DNA of 49,216 nucleotides from NCBI RefSeq assembly GCF_002009015.1, contig NZ_LZDE01000331.1:1-49216 (forward strand), in the 5' to 3' direction. A program made the translations under genes and the position numbers. The notes beneath the pieces were generated by a model. The model made no database searches and had not been told where the DNA came from. It was given only the letters and a program-made list of their open reading frames with translations. Positions 31,957-41,458 of the stretch are shown piece after piece. The DNA is from Microbulbifer mangrovi (GTDB lineage Bacteria; Pseudomonadota; Gammaproteobacteria; Pseudomonadales; Cellvibrionaceae). Each line of letters starts with the position of its first letter. Position 1 is the stretch's first letter.

Positions 31957-34900
31957 TCAGGTCTGGGGCTTCTCGCGTAACCGCGAAGACAGAACCCTTC
32001 GAACAATATCTGCCACTGCCGGAGGCAGTGCCAGCATCACCGGAGTCACAATCAGGGTCAGCAAGGTGGAGAATGACAGTCCATACACAATCGCGCTGGC
32101 GAGCTTTACCCAGAATGACGCAATCACGCCGTTGACAACCACCGTGCGCCCCACCATATCCACACTCACCCCCAGTGCCAGGGGTAACAAACCGAGAATG
32201 GTAGTTGCTGTGGTGAGAAACACTGGCCGCAGTCGCTGTGCAGCAGCCTTCACCGCCGCAGCGCCGTGCCCCAGTTCAGGCTCTGCCTTGCGCACATAGT
32301 TGTAGGTGTCGATCAGCACGATGTTGTTGTTAACTACAATCCCTGCCAGCGCGACGATCCCAACGCCCGTCATGATCACACTGAAGGTACTCTGTGTCAG
32401 GGTCAGGCCCAACATCACACCGGCAGTCGACATGATGACCGAAGACAAAATCAGCGCGGACTGATAGAAGCTATTGAACTGGGTTACCAGCAGGATAAAC
32501 ATCAGGAATAGAGAGAGCAGGAAGGCCCCCAGCAGGAACACCAGAGACTCGTTCTGATCCTCATCCGCGCCCCGGAACAACAGTTCGACCTGATCATCTA
32601 CGGGGTGTTGCGCAAGCCACGCGCGGATTTGCCGCACCTTGTCGTCCGCCAGCACACCATCTTCGACGTCTGCTTTGAGCTGCATGCGGGTAATACCGTC
32701 GATGCGCTCAATCTTGTCTACCTTGGGTCCAGCCTCGGTACGCACAAAACTGCTGACCGGAACCGCACCACCGGAGGTGTTTACCTTGAGTTGATCCAGT
32801 GCGGTGATTCCTCGCGCGTAATCTGGGTAGCGGATGCGGATATCCACTTCCTCATCGGAATCATCCGGACGGTACTCTGCCATTCGCACGCCGTTGGTGA
32901 CGAGCTGCACCGCACGGCCCACTCCGGTGAGGTCCGCGCCGTACAGCGCGGCCTTGGCCCTATCCACGCGGACCTCCCACTCGATTCCGGGCAATGGTGC
33001 GGTGTTGACGATGTCCCTCAGGCCACCGAACTCGGAGACCATCGCCCGATGCAGGCGCCAGGTTTCGGCCAGCAAGCGGTCGTAATCGCGGCTGCGCAAC
33101 TCGAGCACAATATCCTTGCCCACCGGTGGTCCGCCCTCAAACGGGTTGGCACTGGTTTTGATCCCGGCAAAATTGGCCGTGCGCTGGCGTATATCGGCAA
33201 AAATTTCCCGACTTTTGCGTTCCCGCTCCATCGACGGCTGCAACTCCACCAGCAGGTTCGCGATCTGGTCCGGCGATTTTTCAGAATTCCCGGAAATCCC
33301 GCCGCCGCCGATGGACGAATACACTACACGTACTTCCGGCACCTCCATTAGGGCAGATTCGACCTGGGCCACCAGTGTTTTTTTCTCCTCCAGCGAAAGG
33401 TTCCCCTGAGCCCGCACCTCGACATTGCCATACTGCTCTTCTGTCTCAGTAAAGAATTCCACACCGGGATTGAATGTATTGAAAGCGATAAAAATACCGA
33501 CCAACACCAGGATGGTTGCGCCAAAAGAAGCAAATGGATGACGCACCACCGGATCCAGCATGCGCGCATAGAGCCCCGTAACTCCGCGCATTTCGGTGGG
33601 GTCTCCATTTTCGAGCCGCTTAAGATCCTGCTGGATCTCTAGATCCATATTGTTTTTGCCGAAAACGGAACCCAATACCGGCGCAAAGAAGAGTGCGTAG
33701 ATCAGGGATCCCGCCAGTACGGAAAATACGGTTACCGGCAAGTAGCGCATAAACTCACCGACCACACCTGGCCAGAAAATAATCGGAAGGAATGCCGCGA
33801 GGGTCGTACCCGTAGACGCCACCACCGGCCAGAACATCCGCCGCACGGCAATAGAGTACGCAACTCTCGCAGACAGCCCTTCGGCCATCTTCCGGTCCGC
33901 GAACTCGGTAATCACGATACAACCATCAATCAACATGCCCAGAGCGAGGAGCATGCCGAACATCACCATAAAGTTGAATGAGTAACCCAGATACCAGGTA
34001 ATGATGGAACCGAACAGCAGCGAAAATGGAATGCCGAAGCCCACCAGAAGGCCAGAGCGAAAACCGAGCGCTGCGACCACAATGATCATTACCAGCAACA
34101 TCGCCGTGAGAATATTGCCCTCCATCTCACTGACCATATCCCGCGCCACCTGAGACTGATCAAATACAAAGTTGACCTCGACCCCGCGAGGCAGATAGTC
34201 ACGCTCAGCATTCACGACAGCGCGCACGGTGTCTGCAAGATCCACGGAACTTGCACCTGTGCGTTTTTCCACATTAATAGCGATTCCAGGGCGACCGTTC
34301 ACACTGGTAAAGGTAGTGGCATCCTTGAAGGTGCGGCGGATATCCGTCACCTGCCCCAGGGTCACCACACCGCGCTCGGACTGCTTGAGCGGAATCTGAT
34401 AAACGTCATCGGCAGACTCGATCAGCCCAGGCACCTTGACCGAAAAACGCCCCTTACTGACATCCATCTCACCGGCGGGAATCAGCAGGTTGTTACCAAG
34501 CACCGCGTTGATCAGTTCGCCGCTGGTTACCTGGTAGTGCTCCAGGCGAACCGGATCGATGATGGCCTCCACCACCTCTTCCCGGTTACCGGTGATATCC
34601 GCACTCAGAACTTCACTGATATTTTCGATCTTGCGCTTGAGCAACTGCGCACTGCGCAGTAATTCGCGCTCGCTGATACCGTCCCCCGCCAGGGTCACGA
34701 CGATTGTCGGAAAAGGCTGCGCAGATGCCTCCTCGACGATCGGCTCTTCCGCATCCCGGGGTAATTCCGCCTTGGCGCGATCGACCGCGTTACGTACTTC
34801 ATCTACCGCCAGATCGACATCCAGTGCCGAATCAAATTCGATTACCAGATACACCAGGCCCTCGCGGGCAGTGGCCATTACCTCCTCAACGCCCTCGATC

Positions 34901-35118
34901 GCCCGGATCTCCTGCTCCATGGGGCGAATCAGCAAACGAACCCCGTCTTCCGGCGAAATTCCCTCGTGCATCACCTGCACGATCACAATAGGCGGGTTTA
35001 CCTCTGGGCTCGATTCCACGGTCATCGCCCCTCGGGCAGCAATGCCCACGATCACGATCAGTAGCATCAAGCTGATGCTACTGCGGAATCGGTCTACGGC
35101 ACTTTCCAGTAACTTCAT
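31957..35118 (-). CDS. RND-family efflux pump inner-membrane permease (AcrB/MdtB-like)
   Basis: A 1053-residue proton-antiport transporter with the RND layout: one helix, large periplasmic loop, helices 2-6, a repeat of the same arrangement, helices 8-12. Typical segments include SSPEVNPPIVIVQVMHEGIS, IVEEASAQPFPTIVVT, NAAVAIFV-type helices and the final SFWVKLASAIVYGLSFSTLL. In helix 4 the usual Asp-Asp pair is replaced: the segment MLIDGCIVITEF has Asp398 followed by Gly399. The subfamily therefore probably differs in proton coupling. It forms an operon with the adaptor gene upstream (the two overlap by 4 bases, ATGA). The substrate cannot be told from sequence. Confidence 0.93.
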   Translation of the reverse strand: MKLLESAVDRFRSSISLMLLIVIVGIAARGAMTVESSPEVNPPIVIVQVMHEGISPEDGVRLLIRPMEQEIRAIEGVEEVMATAREGLVYLVIEFDSALDVDLAVDEVRNAVDRAKAELPRDAEEPIVEEASAQPFPTIVVTLAGDGISERELLRSAQLLKRKIENISEVLSADITGNREEVVEAIIDPVRLEHYQVTSGELINAVLGNNLLIPAGEMDVSKGRFSVKVPGLIESADDVYQIPLKQSERGVVTLGQVTDIRRTFKDATTFTSVNGRPGIAINVEKRTGASSVDLADTVRAVVNAERDYLPRGVEVNFVFDQSQVARDMVSEMEGNILTAMLLVMIIVVAALGFRSGLLVGFGIPFSLLFGSIITWYLGYSFNFMVMFGMLLALGMLIDGCIVITEFADRKMAEGLSARVAYSIAVRRMFWPVVASTGTTLAAFLPIIFWPGVVGEFMRYLPVTVFSVLAGSLIYALFFAPVLGSVFGKNNMDLEIQQDLKRLENGDPTEMRGVTGLYARMLDPVVRHPFASFGATILVLVGIFIAFNTFNPGVEFFTETEEQYGNVEVRAQGNLSLEEKKTLVAQVESALMEVPEVRVVYSSIGGGGISGNSEKSPDQIANLLVELQPSMERERKSREIFADIRQRTANFAGIKTSANPFEGGPPVGKDIVLELRSRDYDRLLAETWRLHRAMVSEFGGLRDIVNTAPLPGIEWEVRVDRAKAALYGADLTGVGRAVQLVTNGVRMAEYRPDDSDEEVDIRIRYPDYARGITALDQLKVNTSGGAVPVSSFVRTEAGPKVDKIERIDGITRMQLKADVEDGVLADDKVRQIRAWLAQHPVDDQVELLFRGADEDQNESLVFLLGAFLLSLFLMFILLVTQFNSFYQSALILSSVIMSTAGVMLGLTLTQSTFSVIMTGVGIVALAGIVVNNNIVLIDTYNYVRKAEPELGHGAAAVKAAAQRLRPVFLTTATTILGLLPLALGVSVDMVGRTVVVNGVIASFWVKLASAIVYGLSFSTLLTLIVTPVMLALPPAVADIVRRVLSSRLREKPQT

Positions 35119-36341
35119 GGACGGGGCTCCTGGACTCGCTCTGCCGCTATGTCTGTGGCCGACTCAATCGCGGGATCAACTGAGGTATCCTTCCCATCCT
35201 CGGCGTCCAGTGCACCAGCTATCGGCGCAGGCAGGTCGCCAGCGGACTCTTCAAACTCCACCTCAACTTTTTCACCCTCGCTTACATACTCCTGCCCCAC
35301 GGTAATCAGGGTTGTGCTCGACGGGAGCCCTGCGATCCACACACCCTCGTTTTCATCGCTGATCAAGCGCACGTTTACAAAGCGCACTCGCTGCTCTTCA
35401 TCCAGGATCCGCACCCCCAAATCCCCCCGGTCATCGAGAGTTAGTAGAGAGGCATTGATTCGATGAGCCAGCACTTCTCCAGTAGGTAGGGCCATTCGCG
35501 CACTGATCCCACTACGCAGCGCGCTATCGGGATTACTCACCGCGACTTCCACCCGGTATGCACGGGTAACCGGGTGCGCCTCCAGGCTCACGTAACGTAA
35601 ATGTCCCTCAACAAGCTGCCCCAACTGCAACTGGGCACTGGCCGTTGATCCCGGTTTCAGGTTAGCGACCTGGGACTCTGAGACCTCGCCCACCACAAGA
35701 ATCGGATCCAGGTCGAGAATCGTCGCGCACTCTTCTCCGCGGCGGATGAAATCCCCCAGCTCCACTGCACGGCTGTTTACCAGACCATCAAATGGCGCAC
35801 GGATTTTAAGGTTTTGCACATCTAACTGAGCGCGCTTGAGCTCCGCGCGGGCATTGGCCAGCGCCACTTCCTGCTGGGCCATGGCAGCCTCCGATTGCAG
35901 CCCGCGCCCCTTCAGTTTTTTCGCGCCGGCAAAGTCCAGTTCTGCCTTGCGCAGGGTCGCCCGCGCCCGCGTCAGCTGTTCAGGTCGATCTTCCGCAGCA
36001 ATCTCACAAATGACGTCGCCTCGGGTTACCCGCTGCCCCTCTGCCACAGGCAAGGCTGCGATCACTCCGTCAAGTTCCGCCCGCAGACGCACACTGCGAT
36101 TCGCCTCGGTACGGCTGTTAACCACAACCCGGGTCACATAGGGTTGCGCCTGCATTTGCCGCGCCTTGACGCGCATGGCTTCGGCAGCCCGTGTATTTTT
36201 TACACCACTCTCCCTGGCGACCATTTCGGAATCCCCAGTACCCGTCACAATGCCGCTCAGCAACCACAGTACTGCCAGAAAGGCGACGACGGCGGCAAAA
36301 CGGTAATTACGCTGCCGCCAGAGATTTACCAGAAAATTCAT
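35115..36341 (-). CDS. RND efflux periplasmic adaptor (membrane fusion protein)
   Basis: A 408-residue HlyD/AcrA-type adaptor: N-terminal membrane anchor (FAAVVAFLAVLWLLSGIVTG), a split lipoyl/barrel-sandwich domain (LRAELDGVIAALPVAEGQRV and LKIRAPFDGLVNSRAVELGD), an alpha-hairpin between them (about 120-185) and a beta-barrel (VVGEVSESQVANLKPG). The C-terminal 50 residues are acidic and low complexity. It bridges the permease at 31957-35118 to an outer-membrane channel that is not encoded here. AGGA precedes the ATG; the gene is first in the two-gene operon. Confidence 0.9.
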   Translation of the reverse strand: MNFLVNLWRQRNYRFAAVVAFLAVLWLLSGIVTGTGDSEMVARESGVKNTRAAEAMRVKARQMQAQPYVTRVVVNSRTEANRSVRLRAELDGVIAALPVAEGQRVTRGDVICEIAAEDRPEQLTRARATLRKAELDFAGAKKLKGRGLQSEAAMAQQEVALANARAELKRAQLDVQNLKIRAPFDGLVNSRAVELGDFIRRGEECATILDLDPILVVGEVSESQVANLKPGSTASAQLQLGQLVEGHLRYVSLEAHPVTRAYRVEVAVSNPDSALRSGISARMALPTGEVLAHRINASLLTLDDRGDLGVRILDEEQRVRFVNVRLISDENEGVWIAGLPSSTTLITVGQEYVSEGEKVEVEFEESAGDLPAPIAGALDAEDGKDTSVDPAIESATDIAAERVQEPRP

Positions 36342-36590
36342 ACCTGTAATTCCTGCGAGTATCTATTTTTTGTATCCGAAGTACCGGAAGACCACGGAGA
36401 GATACGTATTTTATGTGCAAAGCGATTACAGCACAGGGGCGAATGCTGCCGAATTGCGAAATTCACAGCAGATAAGCCCGTGAAAGTCGCGAAAGAAAGG
36501 TAAATTCGGTGATAAGCCGGATTCAGAATGCGAGCAAAACAGAGAACACTAAGCGTGACCAGGCGGCCACGCTTTGCGGGGTGAGACAAA

Positions 36591-37292
36591 TCAGGAGAGG
36601 ATGGATTCGAGGAAGTCCGTCATATCAGATTCTTCCGCGGCGAGCTGGCCGCTTCCGAACTCTGCATTCCAGTCCAGCAGGATACGCGCTAAATCCCGCG
36701 CCTGTCCCGCCAGGGCCGCCAGTTCTTCCTTACTGTTTTTTGGCCCAGTGTACAGCTTGAGCCGGCGGTGGCTGTTGGCGAGCTCGTGTGTCGGGTACTT
36801 GGAGCGGTACACCTCCAGCTTCCAGCGCAGGGAGTGCACCATATTGCGGTAAAACACCAACTTGGTGGGCAGGTGCAACAGGGAGAAATCCTCCAGGTCA
36901 CCAAACAGGGTACAGTCGACAGCCAATACCTGATTTTCCTGGCCTGAGGGTGCCGCAACAATGGTGGCACTGCGAGGCTCTGCTAGCAGCATCGAGAGAT
37001 CCCCAAACACCTCCCCTGGACGAATCACCGCCAGTGGTCGCTCTTCCGCAGCCGCCGCGGCATTATCTACATGCACGTGCAGTTCTCCGCGCAGTAGAAA
37101 ATACACCCACTGGTCCACGTCTCCCGCATGCAGCAACGCCTCTCCCGGCGCCAGCGTGGACAGACGGGAACGTTTCAGCAAAACATCGTATTGCCAATCA
37201 CTGGTAGCGCGAATATCACGAAATAGATGAATGACATTCAGAAGACGATCCACGGCATCGCGTGGGTAGTCACTAAGCGGCTTGTAATTCAT
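36591..37292 (-). CDS. Cyclic nucleotide-binding domain protein without a DNA-binding domain
   Basis: A 233-residue protein with a Crp-type cNMP-binding domain (about 30-150): LSTLAPGEALLHAGDVDQWV, FLLRGELHVHV, VIRPGEVFGDLSMLLAEPRS, then RSATIVAAPSG, in which the Arg-Ser-Ala-Thr of the phosphate-binding cassette is intact. The C-terminal part (YRSKYPTHELANSHRRLKLY onward) has no helix-turn-helix and ends with acidic helices, so it is not a Crp/Fnr regulator; it is more likely a sensor that acts by protein contact. It is monocistronic. No effector gene is adjacent. Confidence 0.82.
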   Translation of the reverse strand: MNYKPLSDYPRDAVDRLLNVIHLFRDIRATSDWQYDVLLKRSRLSTLAPGEALLHAGDVDQWVYFLLRGELHVHVDNAAAAAEERPLAVIRPGEVFGDLSMLLAEPRSATIVAAPSGQENQVLAVDCTLFGDLEDFSLLHLPTKLVFYRNMVHSLRWKLEVYRSKYPTHELANSHRRLKLYTGPKNSKEELAALAGQARDLARILLDWNAEFGSGQLAAEESDMTDFLESILS

Positions 37293-37757
37293 GAAACTCT
37301 TGGCTTAATCGTTTAGTGATTTTTGTGGTGGCACGGCCAGTTTTCGCGCTGCCCGGGAAGAAAATTGGACAGCTATAGTCCCCGCCAGTACCTGAACAGT
37401 GCATCGAAAGCCCTGCCTGTCGACGGTGCACCATCCGATGCCACATTCTAGGCGGAAAGTGACGGCTGTCTGCCCTGTCCATTCCCCGATTTGAAAAAAC
37501 GAGACATTTTACCCACTTCAGGGTTGAACTCCATTGCAGTTACAGTAGAGTTGAGCAGAGCTTCGCTTATACCGTACCAGTTACCGGGGAATTTTTAACC
37601 ACCGGTCTAGTGCTGAGTCTAACTGAAGCCCGCACCTTTCGGGGGGAGGGTGCTATATGAAGTCGCTGGAAATTTCTCTGGGGTATTTTGATTGATATTT
37701 CAGCACTTTATCTGCCGGTTTCTGCCCATCCGGCTTTAAATAGATACCAAAGCAAAA
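37293..37757. other. 465-base divergent intergenic region, no gene seen
   Basis: It lies between the cNMP-binding gene (leftward) and the Chalcone_3-TonB gene (rightward), so should hold both promoters. No convincing promoter pair, repeat or RNA motif was found. Confidence 0.45.
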
Positions 37758-38951
37758 ATGAAATCGACCAACTTCGTCATTGCCCTGCTGTTGTTCGCTA
37801 CGGCCCTGACTGCAAATGCGGCCCCGCTGCTGAACGGTCTGGCTCTGGAACAACAATTCAATAAAGATCGCTATATAGCCGCCGTTTATTCTGAGCGACT
37901 CTCCGGCGATGCCAACGCACTACTCGACAACAATCTGCCACGCAGTCTGCAGGTGCGCATTATCGCCGATCGCTTGTCAGCCCGCCGATTCCGCAACCAG
38001 TGGATGGAAGGCATTGCTATCAATAACCCAGGCAGCGTACTTACCGGCCAGGCCGAGAACATGGTGACCTTCGCCAACATGTTCAAGGGTCGCCTGGTGG
38101 CGGGAGACCAGTTGCGTATCGACTACGCTGCGGACACCGGCACTACCTCCGTATCCCTCAATGACATCATGCTGGGCATGATCGAGGATCGCGAGTTTTT
38201 CAATACCCTGTTGCGCGCATGGATCGGCCCGGTGCCACCATCCACAGATTTCCGTGACGATCTCATGGGGTCCGGTCAGGTAGATTCCGGACTGCTGGCG
38301 AAGTATGAAGCCCTGCAGCCAGGCGCGGACCGAGTTGCCCAGGTTACAGCCATGGTCGATGCGCAGGAAGCCAAAGAAGAGGCCGCCGCTGAGCCTGCTC
38401 CACAGAAGGCGGAACCCAAGCCCGCCCAGGTAGCCGCCGCACCAAAACCGAAGCCGAATCTCTCCGCCGATATCCCGCCGCCATCGCTCGCCGCCATCGG
38501 CACGCCGGCTCTCGAAAAGCCCGCACCCAAGCCGGTAGCTAGCGCGCCGGTCTCGCAGCCCAAGCCTTTGAAGCCCACTACCACGCGCCCGGCCAGCCCG
38601 CTGGATGAGGAGCTGGAAGAGGAAGAAGAGGAAGCACCGCTGACTGCCGACATGATTCTGGCTCGCCAGATCTACCATTCCATGCTGCTGCGTCACACCT
38701 TCAAGCACATTCGCTATCCGAAGCGCGCCCAGGAGCGCGGTCAGGAGGGCAGTGTCCGCCTGAACGTGACTATCGACAACAAGGGCATTGTGAAAACGGT
38801 TAGCACGCTACAGGAATCCCGCTACTCGAGCCTCAACCGCGAAGCGGTAGAAGCCGTTGAACGCGCAGGGCCCTACCCGGCCACCCCAGCCCAGCTGAAC
38901 ATCGAAGAGTACAACTTCACGGTACCCATTACCTTCCGCCTCCCAGACTGA
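37758..38951 (+). CDS. Secreted fusion of a chalcone-isomerase-like domain and a TonB C-terminal domain
   Basis: A 397-residue protein with a cleavable signal (VIALLLFATALTANA, about residue 21). Residues about 22-165 match the bacterial Chalcone_3 (chalcone isomerase-like) family: NGLALEQQFNKDRYIAAVY, ALLDNNLPRSLQVRIIADRL, FRNQWMEGIAINN, GDQLRIDYAADTGTTSVSL, FFNTLLRAWIGPVPPS. A Lys/Pro/Ala/Glu-rich linker follows (about 200-310), then a TonB C-terminal domain (about 315-397) with IRYPKRAQERGQEGSVRLNV and ending in FTVPITFRLPD. Because there is a cleavable signal rather than a membrane anchor, the TonB-like domain would be free in the periplasm. The function is unknown. A strong terminator follows. 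Confidence 0.82.
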   Translation: MKSTNFVIALLLFATALTANAAPLLNGLALEQQFNKDRYIAAVYSERLSGDANALLDNNLPRSLQVRIIADRLSARRFRNQWMEGIAINNPGSVLTGQAENMVTFANMFKGRLVAGDQLRIDYAADTGTTSVSLNDIMLGMIEDREFFNTLLRAWIGPVPPSTDFRDDLMGSGQVDSGLLAKYEALQPGADRVAQVTAMVDAQEAKEEAAAEPAPQKAEPKPAQVAAAPKPKPNLSADIPPPSLAAIGTPALEKPAPKPVASAPVSQPKPLKPTTTRPASPLDEELEEEEEEAPLTADMILARQIYHSMLLRHTFKHIRYPKRAQERGQEGSVRLNVTIDNKGIVKTVSTLQESRYSSLNREAVEAVERAGPYPATPAQLNIEEYNFTVPITFRLPD

Positions 38952-38965
38952 CCCGGGACCGGCCC

Positions 38966-38993
38966 CAAAAACCCCGCTTTGCGGGGTTTTTTA
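38966..38993 (+). terminator. Intrinsic terminator of the Chalcone_3-TonB gene
   Basis: ACCCCGC (38971-38977), TTT, GCGGGGT (38981-38987) followed by a T-run, beginning about 15 bases after the stop codon. Confidence 0.88.
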
Positions 38994-39135
38994 TTGCCCG
39001 AAATCCATCGCTCCTCCCCTGCAACTGACCGCATGCGCGCTTGCCCCAGCGCAATCTCGATGCATACTATGGGATTGACCCGATTTTCACCCGGTCCAAT
39101 CACAGACCATATATAACAAGCCCAAAAGGCCAACT

Positions 39136-41223
39136 ATGAAAAAACTGCTTCTTCCCCTGGCGATTGCCGGTGCTATTGCCGGAACCACCCTGACCGGCTG
39201 TTCCAAGTCCGAGACCCCGGCTGTGGATAACACCCAGAATGCCCCCGCGGCCGAGGCCAGCACCTCCCAGGTCGCAGCGCTGGGCTCCGGTATCGATCTC
39301 AGTGCCATGGACACCAGCGTCCGTCCGCAGGACGACTTCTACAGCTACGTCAATGGCAACTGGATGAAGAACACTGAGATTCCCGCGGACAAATCCCGCT
39401 GGGGCGGTTTCAGCATCCTGCGTGACAAGGCCACCGAGGAAGTTAAAGGTCTGATCATGGAAGCCGGCGAGCATGCTGAAAGCGCCGACGCCAAGCAGAT
39501 TGGCGATCTCTACAACAGCTTCATGAACGAGGAACTGATCGAGAAGAAAGGTTTGGCAGCCATTTCCGGCGAGCTGGACAAGATTGATGCGATCGTCTCA
39601 ATGGACGACCTGACCCGCTACTTCGCCTACGCCGATATGGCCGGCTATGACGTGCCGTTTGGAGCCACTGTTTACCAGGACCTGAAAAACGTCGAGTCCT
39701 ACATGGTCTTCTTCTGGCAGGCGGGCCTCGGTCTGCCCGACCGCGACTACTACTTCGACGATTCGGAAAAGGGCCAGAAGCTGCAGCAGGCCTACAAAGA
39801 CTACCTGGTAGAAGTACAGGGCATCGCCGGTCTGGATAATGCTGAAGCCAGCGCGGAAACCCTTTACCTGCTGGAGAAAAGTCTGGCGGAACACCACCGC
39901 ACCCGTGTAGAAAACCGCGATCCGGACAAGTACTACAACAAAACCGCGGCCAGCGACATGGCCAAACTGATGCCCGCGATCAACTGGGACATCTACCTGG
40001 CTGACGCCATGCTGGACGGAGAGAGCCACTTTTCCGTGGGCCAGCCGGAATATCTGGAAGCCGCCAACAAGATAATCGCCGATACCGATATCGCGACCTG
40101 GAAGCGCTACCTGAAGATCAAGGTACTGACTGCCATGGCACCGTACATGCACGGCGAACTGGCGCAGGCCCGCTTTGATTTTTACGGTACCACCCTGCGC
40201 GGTACCAAGGAAATGGAACCCCGCTGGAAACGCGGTGTGCAGTTCGTAAACGGATCTGTGGGCGAGCTGGTGGGCAAGCGCTATGTAGAAAAGTACTTCC
40301 CGCCGGAAGCCAAGGCGCGCATGGTAGAGCTGGTAGATAACCTCAAGGCTGCTTACAAGAGCTCGATCGAGGAACTCACCTGGATGAGCGATACCACCAA
40401 GCAGGAAGCCCTGACCAAGCTGGCCAACTTCACCACCAAAATCGGTTATCCGGACAAGTGGCGTGATTACAGTGCGCTGGAAGTCAGTGCCGACAACCTG
40501 ACCGGTAACGTGCTGGCATCCAACCTGTTCGATTCTGCACACGACCGCAGCAAGCTGGGCAAGCCCCTGGATCGCACCGAGTGGGGCATGTCTCCGCAGA
40601 CCGTAAATGCCTACTACAGCCCGGCGCGCAACGAGATCGTGTTCCCGGCAGCCATCCTGCAGCCGCCGTTCTTCAACATGAACGCGGATGATGCGGTGAA
40701 CTACGGTGGTATCGGCGGTGTGATTGGCCACGAAATCGGCCACGGCTTCGACGACAAGGGCAGCAAGTTTGACGGCAAGGGCTACCTGAACAACTGGTGG
40801 ACCGACTCCGACCTGGAAAACTTCGAACACCTGACCGGAAAACTGGTTTCCCAGTACAACACTTTTGAGCCGCTGGAAGGCGAGCACGTGAACGGTGAAC
40901 TGACCCTGGGTGAAAATATCGGTGACCTGTCTGGTCTGGGTATCGCCTACAAAGCCTACAAAATGTCCCTGGACGGTAAAGAGGCTCCAGTCATCGATGG
41001 CTTCAATGGCGACCAGCGCGTATTCCTCGGATGGGCACAGGTATGGCGCAGCAAGATGCGCGATGAGGCCCTGAGCGAGCGCCTGAAAACCGACCCGCAC
41101 TCCCCGGCGGAATACCGGGTACAGGGCGTGTTGCCGAATATCGAGGCTTTCTATTCCGCGTTTGACGTGAAGGAAGGCGACGGTATGTACCTGCCGGAAG
41201 AGGAGCGTGTGGTTATCTGGTAA
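39136..41223 (+). CDS. pepO: M13-family zinc metalloendopeptidase lipoprotein (PepO/neprilysin-like)
   Basis: A 695-residue protease with lipoprotein signal (TTLTGC, Cys about 22). It has the N-terminal M13 domain (DDFYSYVNGNWMKNTEIPAD) and the catalytic C-terminal domain: NAYYSPARNEIVFPAAILQP, zinc motif H532-E-I-G-H536 and E593-N-I-G-D597, the third-ligand segment. Family enzymes cleave short peptides, here presumably in the periplasm or at the outer membrane for peptide nutrition. The ATG follows AAGG. It lies between two terminators or hairpins and seems to be monocistronic. Confidence 0.95.
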   Translation: MKKLLLPLAIAGAIAGTTLTGCSKSETPAVDNTQNAPAAEASTSQVAALGSGIDLSAMDTSVRPQDDFYSYVNGNWMKNTEIPADKSRWGGFSILRDKATEEVKGLIMEAGEHAESADAKQIGDLYNSFMNEELIEKKGLAAISGELDKIDAIVSMDDLTRYFAYADMAGYDVPFGATVYQDLKNVESYMVFFWQAGLGLPDRDYYFDDSEKGQKLQQAYKDYLVEVQGIAGLDNAEASAETLYLLEKSLAEHHRTRVENRDPDKYYNKTAASDMAKLMPAINWDIYLADAMLDGESHFSVGQPEYLEAANKIIADTDIATWKRYLKIKVLTAMAPYMHGELAQARFDFYGTTLRGTKEMEPRWKRGVQFVNGSVGELVGKRYVEKYFPPEAKARMVELVDNLKAAYKSSIEELTWMSDTTKQEALTKLANFTTKIGYPDKWRDYSALEVSADNLTGNVLASNLFDSAHDRSKLGKPLDRTEWGMSPQTVNAYYSPARNEIVFPAAILQPPFFNMNADDAVNYGGIGGVIGHEIGHGFDDKGSKFDGKGYLNNWWTDSDLENFEHLTGKLVSQYNTFEPLEGEHVNGELTLGENIGDLSGLGIAYKAYKMSLDGKEAPVIDGFNGDQRVFLGWAQVWRSKMRDEALSERLKTDPHSPAEYRVQGVLPNIEAFYSAFDVKEGDGMYLPEEERVVIW

Positions 41224-41278
41224 CCCCCTCCTTCTACTGTCCTGATCCGCCTTTACACTGTTCTGGTGTATGGGCGGC

Positions 41279-41334
41279 ACCGCTACCGGGTACAGGTTCG
41301 CGAGACACACCGTGAACCTGTACCCGGTAGCGGT
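41279..41334. repeat. 21-bp perfect inverted repeat downstream of the M13 gene
   Basis: Arms 41279-41299 and 41314-41334 pair without a mismatch around a 14-base loop (41300-41313). This is far longer than the other hairpins in the window. No T-run follows on either strand. It could be a strong transcription end for the M13 gene, an mRNA-stabilising hairpin, or a repeated element (REP-like). Confidence 0.7.
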
Positions 41335-41458
41335 ACCTTCGCTCCAGACATGTGACTTCGAATTAATCTCGAGACACCTCGCCTAAATTCTCTTTCCCCT
41401 GTGCCCCTTCCTGTTTTATGGCTTACCATAGTTCGCAAAGGACTTTGGGGAGACCAAT

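Noticed and set aside
39598..41310. 570-codon open frame on the minus strand
   Set aside because: It is antisense to the M13 peptidase, which has full catalytic motifs. The frame results from GC-rich codon bias and has no ribosome site or domain.
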